Source of the DNA: Riptortus pedestris
Taxonomy: Eukaryota; Arthropoda; Insecta; Hemiptera; Alydidae
NCBI GenBank assembly: GCA_019009955.1
Contig: CM032230.1
Coordinates: 31,902,001-31,966,000 of the forward strand
DNA length: 64,000 bases
Reading direction: 5' to 3'
Shown here: one piece after another, positions 38,182 to 62,229 of the stretch
How the letters are laid out: the number at the start of each line of letters is the position of its first letter
How positions within the stretch are numbered: the first letter of the stretch is position 1
Made by a program: the position numbers and the translations under genes
The notes under the pieces: generated by a model
What the model saw: only the letters and a program-made list of their open reading frames with translations
Told to the model about the DNA's origin: nothing
Database searches by the model: none

Positions 38182-39075
38182 GTACTATAAGGTTAGCGAT
38201 TATTATAGTACTATAAGGTTAGCGATTATTATATCACTATAAGGTTAGGTGGTACTATAAGATTAGCGATTATGAATGCACTATAAGGTTAGCGACTATT
38301 ATAGCACTATAAGGTTAGCGATTATTATAGCACTATAAGGTTAGCGATTATTATAGCACTATAAGGTTAGCGGACTATTATAGCACTATAAGGTTAGCGA
38401 TTATTATAGCACTATAAGGTTAGCGACTATTATAGCACTATAAGGTTAGCGACTATTATAGCACTATAAGGTTAGCGACTATTATAGCACTATAAGGTTA
38501 GCGACTATTTATAGCACTATAAGGTTAGCGACTATTATAGCACTATAAGGTTAGCGACTATTATAGCACTATAAGGTTAGCGATTATTATAGCACTATAA
38601 GGTTTAGCGACTATTATAGCACTATAAGGTTAGCGACTATTATTAGCACTATAAGGTTAGCGACTATTATAGCACTATAAGGTTAGCGACTATTATAGCA
38701 CTATAAGGTTAGCGACTATTATAGCACTATAAGGTTAGCGACTATTATAGCACTATAAGGTTAGCGATTATTATAGCACTATAAGGTTAGCGATTATTAT
38801 AGCACTATAAGGTTAGTGACTATTATAGCACTATAAGGTTAGCGATTATTATAGCAATATAAGGTTAGCGATTATTATAGCACTATAAGGTTAGCGACTA
38901 TTATAGCACTATAAGGTTAGCGATTATTATTGCACTATAAGGTTAGCGATTATTATAGCACTATAAGGTTAGCGATTATTATTGCACTAAGGTTAGCGAT
39001 TATTATTACACTAAGGTTAGCGATTATTATTGCACTATAAGGTTAGCGATTGTTATAGTACTATAAGGTTAGCGA
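38182..39075. repeat. 26-bp satellite array, about 34 copies
   Basis: The unit is gcactataaggttagcga plus ytattata. Two versions (GATTATTA and GACTATTA) alternate in blocks. A few units carry single-base insertions, and near the 3' end two units lack ATA. Each unit contains CTATAA..TTATAG, so single strands can fold. Confidence 0.95.
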
Positions 39076-40062
39076 GTTGCTCGAATGGATTTGCCGTTTA
39101 AAGGAAGGTGACGTGTGGATATTTGCCTGCCGCTGATTGACGATCAATGTTGGCGGTCGGCTGAGCAGGTTGACGGGAGATAGAAAGACGGGAGGGAGGT
39201 AATATAATACCCTGAAGGACGCCCTTCTCAACCTGACAGCACACTTAGTGGATAACACATTATAACCTTCGTACAGCTGCCGTTTCAAAACATTTTAAAT
39301 TAGGACATATTTTTAATTTTTAACATTTTTTTTATGACCTTGGATAGCCCACCCCTCTTTTAAATTAATAGGACGCCTCAAATAGTTCCAAGGTTTCATT
39401 AATTAAATTTAATGAACCAGAATATTTTTTCACCAATGACAAATTATTTTTGTTACGGTAATTTCAATAGTCACTGTTCCTTTTTTAACTGCTAAACTAT
39501 TAGTACTTCTTTCCCTTGATGAGAGTTTTTTATTAATTTATTGGTCCTTATATTTTAAATGAGGCGTTTACAGAAGAAGATATAAATGTATTAGTATACT
39601 AACTGAATAACAGTTCACCGTAAAACATTGTACATTGTAATAATTCTGTATCTCTCTTAACAAATAAGCACCAATTTTACAGCATTTAATTATTGAGACA
39701 CAAGAAATGGAAAATGATACTATAAAACAGAAATAGCTAAGAATAATTTATCACCTAGGTTTTTTTTTTAAGTGTTACTCATTTTACTTTACTTCTCTGG
39801 GTTATATAAATGTTTTATGTTGGTTTCACCAATTTCCATTGTCATTCTGATTGCAATAACCTTTGGAAAAGCTGCTAAACTGTAATTTTCCTAATCTGAT
39901 TTTCCTTACTCCTGTGTATTTATTAGTATAAAAGGAACCATCCAAGAGGCCGCATGAGAAACCAACATTTAGTTCTGATCCTGAAGTAGTATTCTAACTA
40001 ACACGAAACATGTAGAGTATTGCTGTACTATAAATAAAGTTATAAAATAAGCCAAGGCTCAA
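39076..40062. other. Unassigned intergenic DNA
   Basis: 39080-39290 is GC-richer. It holds a 75-residue minus frame without recognisable domain. 39981-40009 carries a variant of the CTGAWGA..GAAAC module (CTGAAGT) followed by an aataaag. Confidence 0.4.
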
Positions 40063-40275
40063 AGATTAGCCGTGTGAGTAAATGTGTTCGTCTTCAAAAA
40101 ATTTGGAAAACCTAAAGTCGATGTTTCGTTTCTTGCGTAGGCAATAGAAATGTTTTTATTGATGAAATCATTAAATAAAATCCTTTGTCCCATTCTGACT
40201 AGAAAAGGGTGATTACCCGTAAATAACCTGTCTTAATTAGCCTCAGTAGCACAAACATGGCGTTAGTAATATATA
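40063..40275 (+). repeat. tRNA-derived SINE, diverged
   Basis: The head (gattagccgtgtgagtaaat) and B-box (gatgtttcgtttcttgcg) are decayed. The body (attaaataaaatcctttgtc, agaaaagggtgattacc, ttaattagcctcagtagcac) is clear. Confidence 0.7.
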
Positions 40276-40547
40276 TATTTGAAACACAAAGAAAAATTGT
40301 AAATAACAAAACAAAAACAAAATCAAAGTAATAATAAAGAATAGAAAATATAATTAGAATACATGAAATTAATCTCTAAGACTTTAATTATCCTTTATTT
40401 ATTTACAGAATGAATTTTGTCAACTTACGCTCATCATGATCTTAAACAGGCTTACTGAGAATGACCTTATTTTTCTATTTCCGCGGAAACCATTTTTATT
40501 TCAAGCCTAAACAACATTTAACAACAGTTAACTTACTAGTTCGTATC

Positions 40548-41338
40548 TTTATATATATAGTCTTGAACGGACCTCATATTCGTCAGGATCGATGGATATT
40601 TGAATATGTTTTTCCAAAAATCGCGTCATGAGTACAACTAAAATAGCTGATTCCCCTCACGGTAAATAAGACAGGTGGCTGAATAATGAGATTTAACGAG
40701 TCAATGTTAGTACAAGTGCCCAGTTAAAAATGTCTCCTAACTAATTGCTGTTTGTTTTATGCAGATCTTGTTTGTATTTTTTGTTGGTTGGACTATTTAA
40801 AAGCCATCTTGTATATTTTGGGTTAAATAACACATCATTTCTGAATATCTTCTCACAGTAAGTAGCTCAAAGCTCTCGGATTTGTTTCTTGCCACCGCAA
40901 GTTGTGTTCGTCAGTCCATATTGATCTTTAGGCCGCTATCAAAACTACTACTAAATGACTTCATAACAGCTGTATTTTGACCAGGAACGTGATTGGGGGG
41001 GGGTAGAGAGGAGTGCACAATAAAAATAAATAGCTCCGTTATTATTAGTAGATTCGAGAAAGTGTTGCATAACCAAATATTACGGACTTAGAAATTAGAC
41101 CAGTGGGAGATGGTTATGGTTAGATGAGATGAATTTCAAAAATTCAAAATATGGCCTTTATTAATTCTTGGATCGAAAAATTGTATAAAACAAATCTTAT
41201 TGCAAATTTAATTTTTTACAAATGTTGTTATATACATTTTTGGTATTATTCATCTTGAATATTAATCGAGATATTTGTATTTATGTAAATTTCTGCCCTC
41301 AAGAAACCCCCAATCTTAGTCGTCACACTTCAACAATA
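40548..41338. mobile_element. HINE-like fragments
   Basis: 40548-40672 is a + strand 3' end (cttgaacggacctcatattc, gctgattcccctcacggtaa). 40981-41338 is a minus-strand core and subfamily B segment (ggatcgaaaaattgtataaa, gaatattaatcgagatattt). Confidence 0.6.
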
Positions 41339-41343
41339 ATATA

Positions 41344-41889
41344 TTAGAAAGTCCGTCACGCAAGGGCTGCGTAAACTAAGCAGATTTCCCACGTGAAGTT
41401 TTACAATAGAGAAATCTGCCTAATAACAACTGTAGTAGTAAGAAACCTCTAAACCTAAAACATTATTTAGGGCGTAATAACCCAGTAGTTTCTAGCCCCA
41501 AAAAACAGTTAACCTAACCTCTAAACCTATTCACGAGGGACGAATAGTTATAGAAACGGCCACCAGAGCTCTCGGCGGAAAGTCCGAACATACCCTACTG
41601 GCAGAATACAAATGCAAATATCTCGGTTAATATTTAAGATAGAGAATAAATGTATAACAATATTTATAGTAAATTTAATTTGCAATAAGATTGATTCTGT
41701 ACAATTTTTCGGTCCGACGTATAGTAACGGAGATATTTCAAATTTTCGAAAATCCTCCCCTCTAAACCCCCCCTCCCACTGGTCCGATTTCAGCCGTTAA
41801 CGAACTTGATCTTTCTTTTTACATAAAACGACTAAATATGGAGTTTGGTAACGATCAAACAAAAATTGCGACCGCTAGAGCGGTAACAG

Positions 41890-41947
<58 letters not shown>

Positions 41948-42077
41948 TTTTGAATGGACATCATTTTCGTCATCTCCTGGGTAGGATCGATGGACATTTG
42001 AAGAAAAATTTCGAAAATTCCGTCATGAGTACAACCTCAATAGCTGATTTCCCTTAAGGGAAATCTGCTAAAAACGG
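41344..42077 (+). mobile_element. HINE-like element, subfamily A, full-length reference copy
   Basis: The cleanest copy. 5' AAAGTCCGTCACGCAAGGGC; AAGCAGATTTCCCACGTG; subfamily A block; TAATAACG-type core; C-rich run at 41753-41780 (G4-type on minus); gcgaccgctagagcggtaac (an inverted repeat in itself); (TA)26 at 41893-41943; tttgaatggacatcattttc; then the 20-bp perfect palindrome GATTTCCCTTAAGGGAAATC (42046-42065) and TGCTAAAA. It has no coding capacity. The arrangement matches non-autonomous Helentron (HINE/DINE-1) elements. Confidence 0.8.
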
Positions 42078-42089
42078 GTTAATTACTAA

Positions 42090-42410
42090 TTATTTTTTTA
42101 AAAGACCTTTTCTATATCAAATACATGCAAATTTATTTGATCTATACCGTACTCAATATTTAATTGTTTCAGTCAACCCTAATGGTGATATTCGATAATG
42201 GCTGAAATGGTAGGTATCAAGAATTGGGATGGGGTTTAGAGGAGGGGGGATTCAAAAGTTTCAAATATCTCCGTTAAAATAAGTCTGGTAGAAATAGGTT
42301 GTAGAACCAGTCTTGTTTAACTATTGATGCTCTACAATTGCTGTTCTATACATTTTCTCGTACTCAAATATTTAATAAGTTATTCGTTCTTTCTTGTTAC
42401 CATTATCGTG
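42090..42410 (-). mobile_element. HINE-like variant fragment abutting the protease promoter
   Basis: Minus-orientation core (ggggtttagaggagggggga, tttcaaatatctccgttaaa, tgatgctctacaattgctgt). It ends within about 20 bp of the protease TATA box, so the proximal upstream region of the gene is transposon-derived. Confidence 0.6.
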
Positions 42411-42427
42411 TCACACCAGCACGGGGA

Positions 42428-42433
42428 TATATA
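42428..42433 (+). promoter_or_regulatory. TATA box of the protease gene (predicted)
   Basis: TATATA within ggggatatatacatt. An initiator-like TCA (42457-42459) in ctcacagac puts its A exactly 31 bp downstream of the TATA start, giving a predicted 5' UTR of about 75 nt. An alternative is a spliced leader exon, because a good acceptor (atttgatttcag) ends at 42532, two bases before the ATG. Confidence 0.45.
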
Positions 42434-42533
42434 CATTAGTTCTCGCAACCACTGTCTCACAGACATTTGTTCAAGAAGTCCCATCATCGGAGAGCAATTT
42501 CAATTTGAATAAATAAAACAATTTGATTTCAGG

Positions 42534-55715
<13,182 letters not shown>

Positions 55716-55815
55716 GGATACTTTCATATATGTGTACACTAGCATGAGTATATTTTATGATATGAATTAAATATAATACATGTAAAATCATTCAATTTTT
55801 CTTTGGTCACTGCTC

Positions 55816-55821
55816 AATAAA
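55816..55821 (+). terminator. Poly(A) signal of the protease gene
   Basis: AATAAA 101 bp after the stop codon, followed by a T/G-rich stretch, gives a 3' UTR of about 120 nt. Confidence 0.65.
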
Positions 55822-55964
55822 ATAATCTCCTTGTTCAGTTAAATATATAGAAATCCTAAATTTGTTTCATTCGATGTTGTAGACATGTGTCACAAATTTT
55901 TGATTACTTGCAAAGCTAATCTTATCCGAGAAAATCTTATCTTATGAAGAAAATGAAGAAAAGA

Positions 55965-56044
55965 AAAGCAATCCGTTAAGCAGGGTTTACGAAAACAGAG
56001 CAAATTTCCACCGTGCTAGAATGACACATTCTACTGATCTCATC

Positions 56045-56086
<42 letters not shown>

Positions 56087-56330
56087 TCTTTTTAAAAATA
56101 AAAATCGTATGAGTAAAAATGGGCTGTCAATGAAAACGTGCTTGATGACGTTGTCACACAACATATTTGGATGTACATATCTCATCTAGTAAAAAAGATG
56201 TTGAACATAATATTTGGACCTAAAGTTAACGTTCCTGATCTTTCATTTTACATTAAAGGTTTAAATACTGAGTTTGGTGATAAACAAAACAACCTCAATA
56301 GCTGATTTCCCTTAAGGGAAATCAGCTAAA
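55965..56330 (+). mobile_element. Diverged HINE-like element
   Basis: 5' part at 55968 (aatccgttaagcagggttta, then gcaaatttccaccgtgct); (TA)18 at 56048-56084, placed unusually far 5'; and a perfect 30-nt palindromic 3' end (centre ttaa at about 56312). The palindrome is longer than in other copies. Confidence 0.65.
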
Positions 56331-56384
56331 AGATACACACAAATATGTGTGTGTGTGGTAAATATATATAGCGGGGTTTAGGCG

Positions 56385-56500
56385 TGTACAACTACTACCG
56401 TCGGTAAGCTGAAGTAAAAAACAGATGCAGGTTCGATCCTTGCCAAGGGAGAACATTAGCTCGCTACCAGAGCTTGCTAGTGTCGGAATGGGTCAGCGGG
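56385..56500 (+). repeat. tRNA-like head of a second SINE family (candidate)
   Basis: gcaggttcgatccttgcc matches a B-box and gcgtgtacaactactaccg could be a decayed A-box region, but no second copy exists in the window. Confidence 0.3.
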
Positions 56501-57596
56501 AGTATAATATACATATCCACATATAGAAATGGATATTATACTCTGAAATCGAAGTGTTTCGATGATAGACATTTTGTTTATATGATGTACGATTCTATGC
56601 AATTCAACGCCTCCGCCTCCGAACAGGTATTTGTATTGGTTACTATTAGGTAGGGAATGGATCAAAATTTCATCAAACAAACAAGCCTTTGTCAAAATCT
56701 CTCACACACTTGTGTGTATTTGGGTTAGCAATTTAACTATGAGGTAAAAATTTAAATTGTATAGAGGTAAACAGAACAAGCTTACCTCTGTTGTTATCGT
56801 GGACGTAACCAACCTGATTTTACCGTTCTATTCCAGATGAAATGCCACAATTAACCCTTCTTTCCTGAAAATCTCACATTAATGAGAAATCATAATTTTA
56901 GTTTTTCATTAATTGGCAATTATGAAAAAAGAATTAAATTTTTACTATTACGTAATCTTAAACATATCCAACTATAGTTAAGGCATGGTAAATCCCCTTT
57001 TAAACAGCTGTATCGGTTTGCTAAGATGGTTCTCTTGAAGAATTCAGCCATTCGCCAAACAAAGAAATAAAACTGCCGGAAGAAGGGGATTTACAATTTT
57101 AATTGCAAAACTTTGGGCCTATGCTGGTGAAATATTAACCCCATAAAAAAAGGTTAATCGATTAAAAAAAGAGGTCTAAATAAGATAGAAAGAGGACAAT
57201 CATTTCAAATGATAATTTATGTTAGCCTTTAGCGGTATTGTGCGTGGCAGCAGAGTGGTTAATGGAAAAGGATGGCCCAGAAGGGTGGGACAGGTTGTGA
57301 TTGTACCTCAGAAATGTATTATTCCCCAAGGTCTACTTTTTGCAGAATCTCAAGTCTACGCTTTTTCATTCTCTGCGACCTCTCAGTTTGTCTTTGTCGC
57401 CAAGTATAAAGTGTTAAGAAAAGTCGTTAATCTTCAAAATTAAAAGTTTATAAGGGGATGAGTGCAATGAATGAACATGAACGCCTTCTTTGAATGACTA
57501 GTAACAGAGTTACTTACGGACAACCACTTCCGAGGACTAGGAAAGCACAAGACTTGAATCACGTGTCGTATCGAACATGGAATGGTTAATTTTGGG
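56501..57596. other. Unassigned intergenic DNA
   Basis: No supported gene. See the rejected list for the RVVNG-containing frame at 57219. Confidence 0.4.
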
Positions 57597-58254
57597 GATC
57601 AGGATAATCATGCGAGTTATGTTACTATTTGGTAAAACTAGACTTTCAAGTGGTTCTGGGCAATAGGAATATATTTAGTGACGAACTCATTACATAAAAA
57701 GTCCGTCACGCAGGGGCTGCGTAAACTAAGCAGATTTCCCACGTGAAGTTTTACAATAGAGAAATCTGCCTAATAACAACTGTAGTAGTAAGAAACCTCT
57801 AAACCTAAAACATTATTTAGAGCGTAATAACCCAGTAGTTTCTCGCCCCAAAAAACAGTTAACCTAACCTCTAAACCTATTCACGAGGGACGAATAGTTA
57901 TGGAAACGGCCGCCAGAGCTCTCGGCGGAAAGTACGAACAGCCTACTCCTGGCGAACACACGCAAATTCAAAGCAAATATCTCGGTTAATATTCAAGATA
58001 CAGAATAAATGTATAGAACAATATTTATAGTAAATTTAATTTGCAATAAGATTTATTCTATACAATTTTTCGATCGGACGCATAATAACGGAGATATTTA
58101 GAATTTTCAAAAATCCCCCCCCTCTAAACCCCCCCCTCTCCCACTGGCCCGATTTCAGCCATTAACGAACTTCATCTTTCTTTTTACATAAAACGATTAA
58201 ATTCCGAGTTTGGTAACGATCAAACAAAAATTGCGACCGCTAGAGCGTTAACAG

Positions 58255-58298
<44 letters not shown>

Positions 58299-58497
58299 AT
58301 ATATATATATATAATTTTGAACGGACCTCATTTTCGTCATCTCCTGGGTAGGATCGATGGACATTTGAAGAAATTTTTCGAAACTCGCATCATGAGTACG
58401 ACCTCAATAACTGATTTCCCTCAAGGGAAATCTGCTAAAATCCTAGAAGATGCTGGATAACCAATCGAATTAGTCTTAGTAGAACCAAGTGGACAAT
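57597..58497 (+). repeat. SINE split by a HINE-like element
   Basis: SINE 5' part 57597-57697 (agtgacgaactcattacata), 3' part 58439-58497 (tcctag, then attagtcttagtagaacc, aagtggac). The junction sequence ataaaa/tcct is what the family reads uninterrupted elsewhere. Confidence 0.75.
57698..58438 (+). mobile_element. HINE-like element, subfamily A, inside a SINE
   Basis: Complete: AGTCCGTCACGCAGGGGCTG to the 3' palindrome (gatttccctcaagggaaatc) and TGCTAAAA. (TA)n at 58258-58312 has one TC interruption. Very similar to the 41.3-kb copy. Confidence 0.85.
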
Positions 58498-58660
58498 CCT
58501 AAATATGATGACAATGTTAATTTAATAAACCAGATATTTGGAATATATCAGGAGAGCAAATTTTTAAATTCTCTATTAACAAAGCTGATAGAGAAATTTT
58601 CCTCCAACTTATTCTTCTACAATTCATATGTTTTCTAAAATACTTTGCTCTTCATATTTT

Positions 58661-58979
58661 TATGGCAAGGGTCACCAATAAAAAACATTTTTTTGCGCAA
58701 ACTTTATTCATACTGCCCTCATGTTTCGTGGTTTACAGACGACCTCTTCAGGGGCCACCCCTTTTTAAGAAATTATAACATTAATTCAACAAAATTCAAT
58801 GATAATTCTTTACTACATACAGTATCTTAATCAATGTTATTATTTTTTTATATCAGTGTTATTATTTTTTGAAAAGGGATGGCTACTGAAGAGGTGGTAT
58901 GTAAGTCACGAAACATGTAGGGCAGTATGAATAATGTTTGCGCAAAAAAAATGTTTTTTATTGGCGACCCTTGCCATGA
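58661..58979. mobile_element. Foldback/MITE element with about 110-bp inverted repeats
   Basis: Arms 58661-58772 and 58868-58979 (atggcaagggtcaccaataa..gcgcaaactttattcatact). Each arm contains one CTGAAGA-17 nt-GAAAC module, pointing outward. Confidence 0.8.
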
Positions 58980-59734
58980 AACTATGAAGAAGATTTCACA
59001 GGTAAGAAAAAACGCCTCTTGGAACAACAGTGAAGGAACGAGGCGTTTTTTCTAACCTGATATAATAATTCCTTCACCATCCAGCGCCTCAAAAATGGAT
59101 GAAGAAGATTGGTAATATATAGTCGATCGGACTCATAATTACAGTGGTTTTTGATTATTTTTTTAATTAGGCGACTGACGCCGTTAACGAACTTGACAAA
59201 TCTATTCCGGTGAAAGTTCAAATATGAAGTTTCGTTTCAATTACTTAAACATTTGGGGCTGCAAGAAAGTGAAAATCTATAGATTGATAAATTAAAATTG
59301 ATCTTGTTTTTGGGACTCATTTACCATGGTTCGCGAACATTTGAAGAAATTTTTGAGTAATTTTGGCATATGGTTCAGGGAACGTCGGTGCAACACATTA
59401 CTCAAGAGATCCAATTACGGGGATGTGCTAAATCTAACGCGAAATGATACCTTTAACAAGAAGACACTGTTAGAACTCTTGCTTAGCACACTTACAACTC
59501 TTGACTAAAGATTATCACCTCAATTGACCATGAAATCTTGCGATTACATTAATAAAAACCTTCTCAAACTTGTATAACCGACAGCCACCCACATGTGTCC
59601 GGCATGTTGCCGAAAACAATGTCAATAACTGTCATAGGCTAATGCTTTTCAATTGTGGCTAATACCATTCCATTAGTTAACTACAACATATCAACCTTCA
59701 GTGTACAATAGAAAATATATATCATATTATTATT
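58980..59734. other. Intergenic DNA with HINE-like relic
   Basis: 59165-59365 retains gccgttaacgaacttgac and cgaacatttgaagaaatttt from the HINE-like 3' half. The rest is unassigned. Confidence 0.4.
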
Positions 59735-59944
59735 TATTAACGTTTACCTTTTGCTACTATGGCTAACGGGGACGGGTTATCTACAGTTTACCAAATTTTC
59801 TAACCAGGGTGGAACTATGGATATTATTTAAATGAGCTCTTCACTAAAGAACTCCCTGTTGCCCAGGCGGGAAACGAACTCGCCACTCTAGGTTTACCAT
59901 GTCAGATTAAGGCTAAGCTTTAACTCTCATGGCTAACCTGAGCC
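59735..59944 (-). repeat. tRNA-derived SINE
   Basis: Full body and head in reverse (gcccaggcgggaaacgaact, ctctcatggctaacctgagc). Confidence 0.8.
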
Positions 59945-60540
59945 TTCAATAGAAAATAATACAATCGTAGCAAAAGCACTGTCCCGACTTTTTTCTTTTT
60001 ATTAATTTTCTTTCCTGAATTTGACCGTGGAGTGTCTTTAGGGATAGAAGTAGAAACTATTTTGTAACTGGTTCTGTCAAAGCCTTGGGGTTTTCCTTCC
60101 AGATGCTTTATTAGATTTCCCATTTTTCGCACTGCAATTAAACGATTGTGGCTTTGAATGTATAGCTGAGAATTACTTTTAAATTCATTTTACCGCCTTA
60201 ACAAATCTTTCTCGAAAGGAAAATCAGTCAGGAAGTATTTTCTGCCGAAATGTTCGCTAATTTCTAAGGGGTCAGTAACCGGAAAATTGTACATTGGAGG
60301 GAAATATATACATACATAGATTGTGCAGTAGGAGGCGTGTGTAGTTTATCAGTAGTGACTTGAAGAGTTGTATTGAGTTAGAAATTTCAACTCGGGAAGT
60401 GTTAAAATATACAGCCCGTCATGCAGGTGGTGTGTGTGATTAATACATTAGAAAGAGAAAACAATGTATATAACGACAGATATAGACAATTTAATAAGAT
60501 TTTAGAGCACGAGGTATAAAAAAATAATAGCTGCTCCAAA
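59945..60540. other. Unassigned DNA with 5' relic
   Basis: Only a HINE-like 5' trace (agcccgtcatgcaggtggtg, about 60413) is recognised. Confidence 0.4.
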
Positions 60541-60545
60541 ATTAA

Positions 60546-61049
60546 AAAAGAAGTCCGTCACGCAGGTGCTGCGTAAACTAATCAGATTTCCCACGTGATG
60601 TTTTACAAGATAGAAATCCGCCTAATAACAGCTGTTTTAGTAGGAAGGGATCTCTAAACCTATTCACGAGGGAACGAATAGTTCTGGAACGGCCACCAGA
60701 GCTCTCGGCGGAGAGTCCGTAACATGGCGGGGTTCCGTTTCGACCACACACACAATACAAATGCAAATATATCGGCTTAATATTCAGGATAAAGAATAAA
60801 TGTATATAACAATATTTATAGTAAATTATCTTTCAATATGATTGATTCTATACAATTTTTCGATCCCACGCATAATAACGGAGATATTTTGAATTTTCAA
60901 AAATCCCCCCTCTAAACCCCCCCTCACCACTGGTCCGATTTCAGCCATTAACGAACTTGATCTCTCTTTTTTAGCGTAAAACACTTAAATATGAAGTTTG
61001 GTAACGATCAAACAAAAATTGCGACCGCTAGAAGCGTTAAAACAGACAA

Positions 61050-61082
<33 letters not shown>

Positions 61083-61225
61083 TATATATAAATAACTTTG
61101 AACGGACCTCATTTACATCATCTCCTGAGTAGGATCGATGGACATTTGAAGAAAGTTTTCGAAAATCCCGTCATGTGTACGACCTCATAATAGCTGATTT
61201 CCCTAAGGGGAAAAATCTGCTAATA
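60546..61225 (+). mobile_element. HINE-like element, subfamily A
   Basis: Full length: aagtccgtcacgcaggtgct to aaaaatctgctaata. The TA tract (61050-61090) is short and interrupted by ACACAT. The 3' palindrome is disrupted (gatttccctaaggggaaaaa). Confidence 0.8.
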
Positions 61226-61423
61226 ACGCGCTATATTGCAAAAATAATGATAAAGTAAATAATAAATATAAAAACACTTCTAATAAAAAACGATAAAAAA
61301 AATCAAATGAAAACTGTTAATTCTGTTCATTAGCAGAGAGCACGTGCACACGAGAGGGGTTGAATACACACAGAAAGGGTAGTCTATTGTCTGGTTACCG
61401 CAGTGTAGCCCGGTAGATTTATC

Positions 61424-61913
61424 CGGTGAAAGTGCATTTTAGTTCCCCCCTTGATGGCGCACGATGATGGCGGCCATCTTGTTTTTCTAACACCAAGAGT
61501 GGAGTTTGAGTTTTTCTTACTTTATCTTTTTTAACACTTTAAAATTTCCAAAATACGCCATTGGCGGTTAAAACGCGGGGGGAGGGGAAGGGGGAGGAGG
61601 GGTAATTTTAACTTAAATTTTGTTAACTCACCTAATTTGTTGGATCCTTAGACTGCGGAGGATAGACTTTCGTATGTAGGCGATAAGAATCCCACTTTTA
61701 TACACCATTCAATAACGGCACGCTTTCCCTGCACTTCCAATTGTGTAAAAAACTTAGTCGTTCACTGACTTTGAGCCATAGCTAAAACGGATACGGTATT
61801 AATAGTAAACACTAGCAAAAACAATATGTTGGACGGTAGCATGAAACAAGATGTCGGACAGTGACGTAACAAGATGGCGGCTAGGGGGGGGGAACTAAAA
61901 TGCACTTTAGCCG
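61424..61913. mobile_element. MITE with 7-bp target duplication
   Basis: Terminal inverted repeats CGGTGAAAGTGCATTTTAGT (left) and the complement of CTAAAATGCACTTTAGCCG (right) extend into a C6/G9 run. ATTTATC flanks both sides exactly (61417-61423, 61914-61920). Subterminal aagatggcgg repeats; no coding. Confidence 0.75.
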
Positions 61914-62035
61914 ATTTATCCTAATTAATTAATTCTTTTATTTTTTATTTGGCAACACTGACTACCTGTGGCTGGTAGACAGCCCTTAGGGAAGGTTGCA
62001 CCTGTGACACTTAACAGCTGCTACAGGATATGTTA

Positions 62036-62216
62036 TAACCATTTTCGATCCGACGTATAGTAATGGAGATATTTCGAAATTTCTCTCTTTAAGCCCCCTT
62101 CCCACTTAACGATTAACGAACTTGATCTTTCGTTTTTCATAAAACGTTTAAAAATCCAGATTGGTAACGATCAAACAAGAATTGCGACCGCTAGAGCGTT
62201 AAAACACACACATATG
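62036..62216 (+). mobile_element. HINE-like core fragment
   Basis: ccgacgtatagtaatggaga, tctctttaagcccccttccc, gcgaccgctagagcgttaaa. No TA tract remains. Confidence 0.65.
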
Positions 62217-62229
62217 GGTATGTAGTATT

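Noticed and set aside
38182..39075. GGTTAG in each satellite unit as telomere-like repeat
   Set aside because: Arthropod telomeres are uninterrupted TTAGG; here the hexamer is a small part of a 26-bp unit, so the match is probably coincidental.
38182..39075. Possible CRISPR-like array
   Set aside because: There are no variable spacers; units are contiguous tandem repeats in a eukaryotic genome.
57219..57443. Frame with RVVNG then GWP that recalls a serine protease activation site
   Set aside because: Spacing from VVNG to WP is too short, no catalytic His motif follows, and there are no fitting splice sites. Probably chance.
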